Shown: in pieces, positions 63,159 to 64,000 of the stretch
Numbering within the stretch: the stretch's first letter is position 1
Layout: the number at the start of each line of letters is the position of its first letter
NCBI RefSeq assembly: GCF_003417535.1
Contig: NZ_QVLS01000004.1
Span: 1 to 64,000, forward strand
Length of the DNA: 64,000 nucleotides
Origin: Hydrogenophaga borbori
Lineage (GTDB): Bacteria; Pseudomonadota; Gammaproteobacteria; Burkholderiales; Burkholderiaceae_C
Reading direction: 5' to 3'
Notes under the pieces: model-generated
Told to the model about the DNA's origin: nothing
Databases searched by the model: none
What the model saw: the letters and a program-made list of their open reading frames with translations, nothing else
Program-made: the position numbers and the translations under genes

Positions 63159-64000
63159 ATGTTGATGAAGACCGCGAACCAGTCGCTCACGGAGCAGTTG
63201 GCCGAGCGCTACGCCGATCGCATCCGCCAGCGGCTGCTTGCGCCGGGCGCGCGCCTGCCCTCGGTGCGGGCCTGCGCCCGCCTGCACGGCGTCAGCCCCT
63301 CCACCGTGGTGGCGGCCTACGACCTGCTGCTCGCGCAGGGCCTGGTGCAGGCGCAGCGCCAGCGAGGCTTCTTCGTGCGCGAGCCGCTCACGCCGCGCGC
63401 CGAGTCGCGCAGCGCCGCGCCGCTGCCGCCGGCGCAGAGCCCCATCAACGCGACGGCCCTCATCCGCGGCATGTTCCACCAGGTGAGCGACAAGCCGCAG
63501 CCCGGCATGGGGGTGTTCCCGCCCGACTGGCTGGAGTCGACCTTCATGCCGGCGGCCGTGCGCCGTGTGGCCTCGGTGCGCGCGCTCAACGAAACCTCGC
63601 TCAGCTACGGCGAGCCGCGCGGCGACGAGGGCCTGCGCCGCGTGCTGGCGCAAAAGCTGGCCGGCATCAACGTGCACGTCGACCCGGCGCAGATCGTCAC
63701 CACGGTCGGCGCGACGCACGCGCTCGACATCGTCAGCCGCACGCTGCTGCGACCCGGCGACCCGGTGATGGTGGAGGAGCCGGGCTGGGCGGTGGAGTTC
63801 GCGCGCCTGGCGGCGCTGGGCATGCGGGTGCTCACCGTGCCGCGGGGCCCCGACGGGCCCGACCTGGCGGTGATGGAGCGCCTGGCCGAGGCGCACCGGC
63901 CCAAGCTGTTCGTCAGCGTGAGCGTGCTGCACAACCCCACCGGCTACAGCCTGTCGCCCGGCGCGGCGCACCGCCTGCTGCAGCTCGCGCAGCGCCTGAA
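63159..64000 (+). CDS. MocR-type GntR/aminotransferase regulator (partial)
   Basis: The reading frame is open from ATG 63159 to the window edge (280 codons), so the gene is cut off. Residues about 8-75 form a GntR winged helix (QLAERYADRIRQRLLAPGARLPSVR, then RLHGVSPSTVVAAYDLLLAQGLV). A linker and a fold-type I aminotransferase domain follow (LSYGEPRGDEGLRRVLAQ, TTVGATHALDIVSRTLL, VEEPGWAVEF, VSVLHNPTGYSLSP). The PLP-lysine region would lie beyond the end. MocR proteins sense PLP and an amino compound. It is divergent from the lysE operon, with AAGGG before the start; ATG 63165 is an alternative start. Confidence 0.9.
   Translation, partial: MLMKTANQSLTEQLAERYADRIRQRLLAPGARLPSVRACARLHGVSPSTVVAAYDLLLAQGLVQAQRQRGFFVREPLTPRAESRSAAPLPPAQSPINATALIRGMFHQVSDKPQPGMGVFPPDWLESTFMPAAVRRVASVRALNETSLSYGEPRGDEGLRRVLAQKLAGINVHVDPAQIVTTVGATHALDIVSRTLLRPGDPVMVEEPGWAVEFARLAALGMRVLTVPRGPDGPDLAVMERLAEAHRPKLFVSVSVLHNPTGYSLSPGAAHRLLQLAQRL

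Overview
The window is very GC-rich chromosomal DNA from a betaproteobacterium, most likely a member of the Comamonadaceae (Burkholderiales; Hydrogenophaga, Acidovorax or Variovorax type). The grounds are the order tuf - tRNA-Trp - secE - nusG - rplKAJL - rpoBC, the Bug/TctC-type binding protein, the NtrYX pair following rsmB, and GC-rich hairpin-type intergenic repeats. Genus assignment is inference. No phage, insertion sequence or CRISPR array was seen.

Layout. 1-12.5 kb is the transcription/translation core: end of tuf, tRNA-Trp, secE, nusG, four ribosomal protein genes, rpoB and rpoC, closed by a strong terminator. 12.5-19.3 kb is a tightly packed plus-strand run: lemA, an M48 protease, rsmB, a DUF4390 protein, and an NtrY-type kinase with an NtrX-type regulator that lacks the AAA+ module. 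tRNA-Phe follows, then a membrane acyltransferase and a small lipoprotein. 20.7-36.8 kb is an accessory catabolic island, almost all on the minus strand. One block is under a RutR-like TetR repressor with a perfect RutR-type operator: a 2Fe-2S reductase, a cytosine-deaminase-type amidohydrolase, a creatininase-family hydrolase, a NitT/TauT-type ABC transporter, an FAD oxidase and a RidA-fold protein. A second block is divergent from a LysR gene: an FAD amino-acid dehydrogenase, HyuA, HyuB, a Bug binding protein and RidA. gdhA follows, preceded by a perfect 13-bp inverted repeat.

38.3-57.1 kb is mostly housekeeping: a Rep-type helicase, an AEC transporter, katG with an OxyR-like site and an apparent 25-codon leader ORF, a GAF protein paired with a degenerate receiver, priA, hemE, dsbD, a cyclopropane-fatty-acid synthase, a second creatininase-family protein, a phosphoglycerate-mutase-like protein and a hybrid histidine kinase. 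The 403-bp AT-richer gap between priA and hemE carries two perfect DnaA boxes and a perfect IHF consensus. 57.1-64 kb is a seven-gene minus-strand operon (LysE exporter, EamA exporter, PLP aminotransferase, GST, PhzF-like, VOC, serine/threonine dehydratase-like), divergent from a MocR-type regulator that runs off the end of the window; repeated CAATACAG motifs lie between them.

How the parts may work together. The 20.7-36.8 kb island has the parts list of a cyclic amide (creatinine, hydantoin or pyrimidine-like) utilisation system: uptake, deamination, ATP-dependent ring opening, oxidation of the released amino acid, RidA clean-up, and GdhA nearby for ammonium handling. The terminal operon looks like an amino-acid modification and export module controlled by a PLP-sensing regulator. 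Both readings are inferences from family membership and context.
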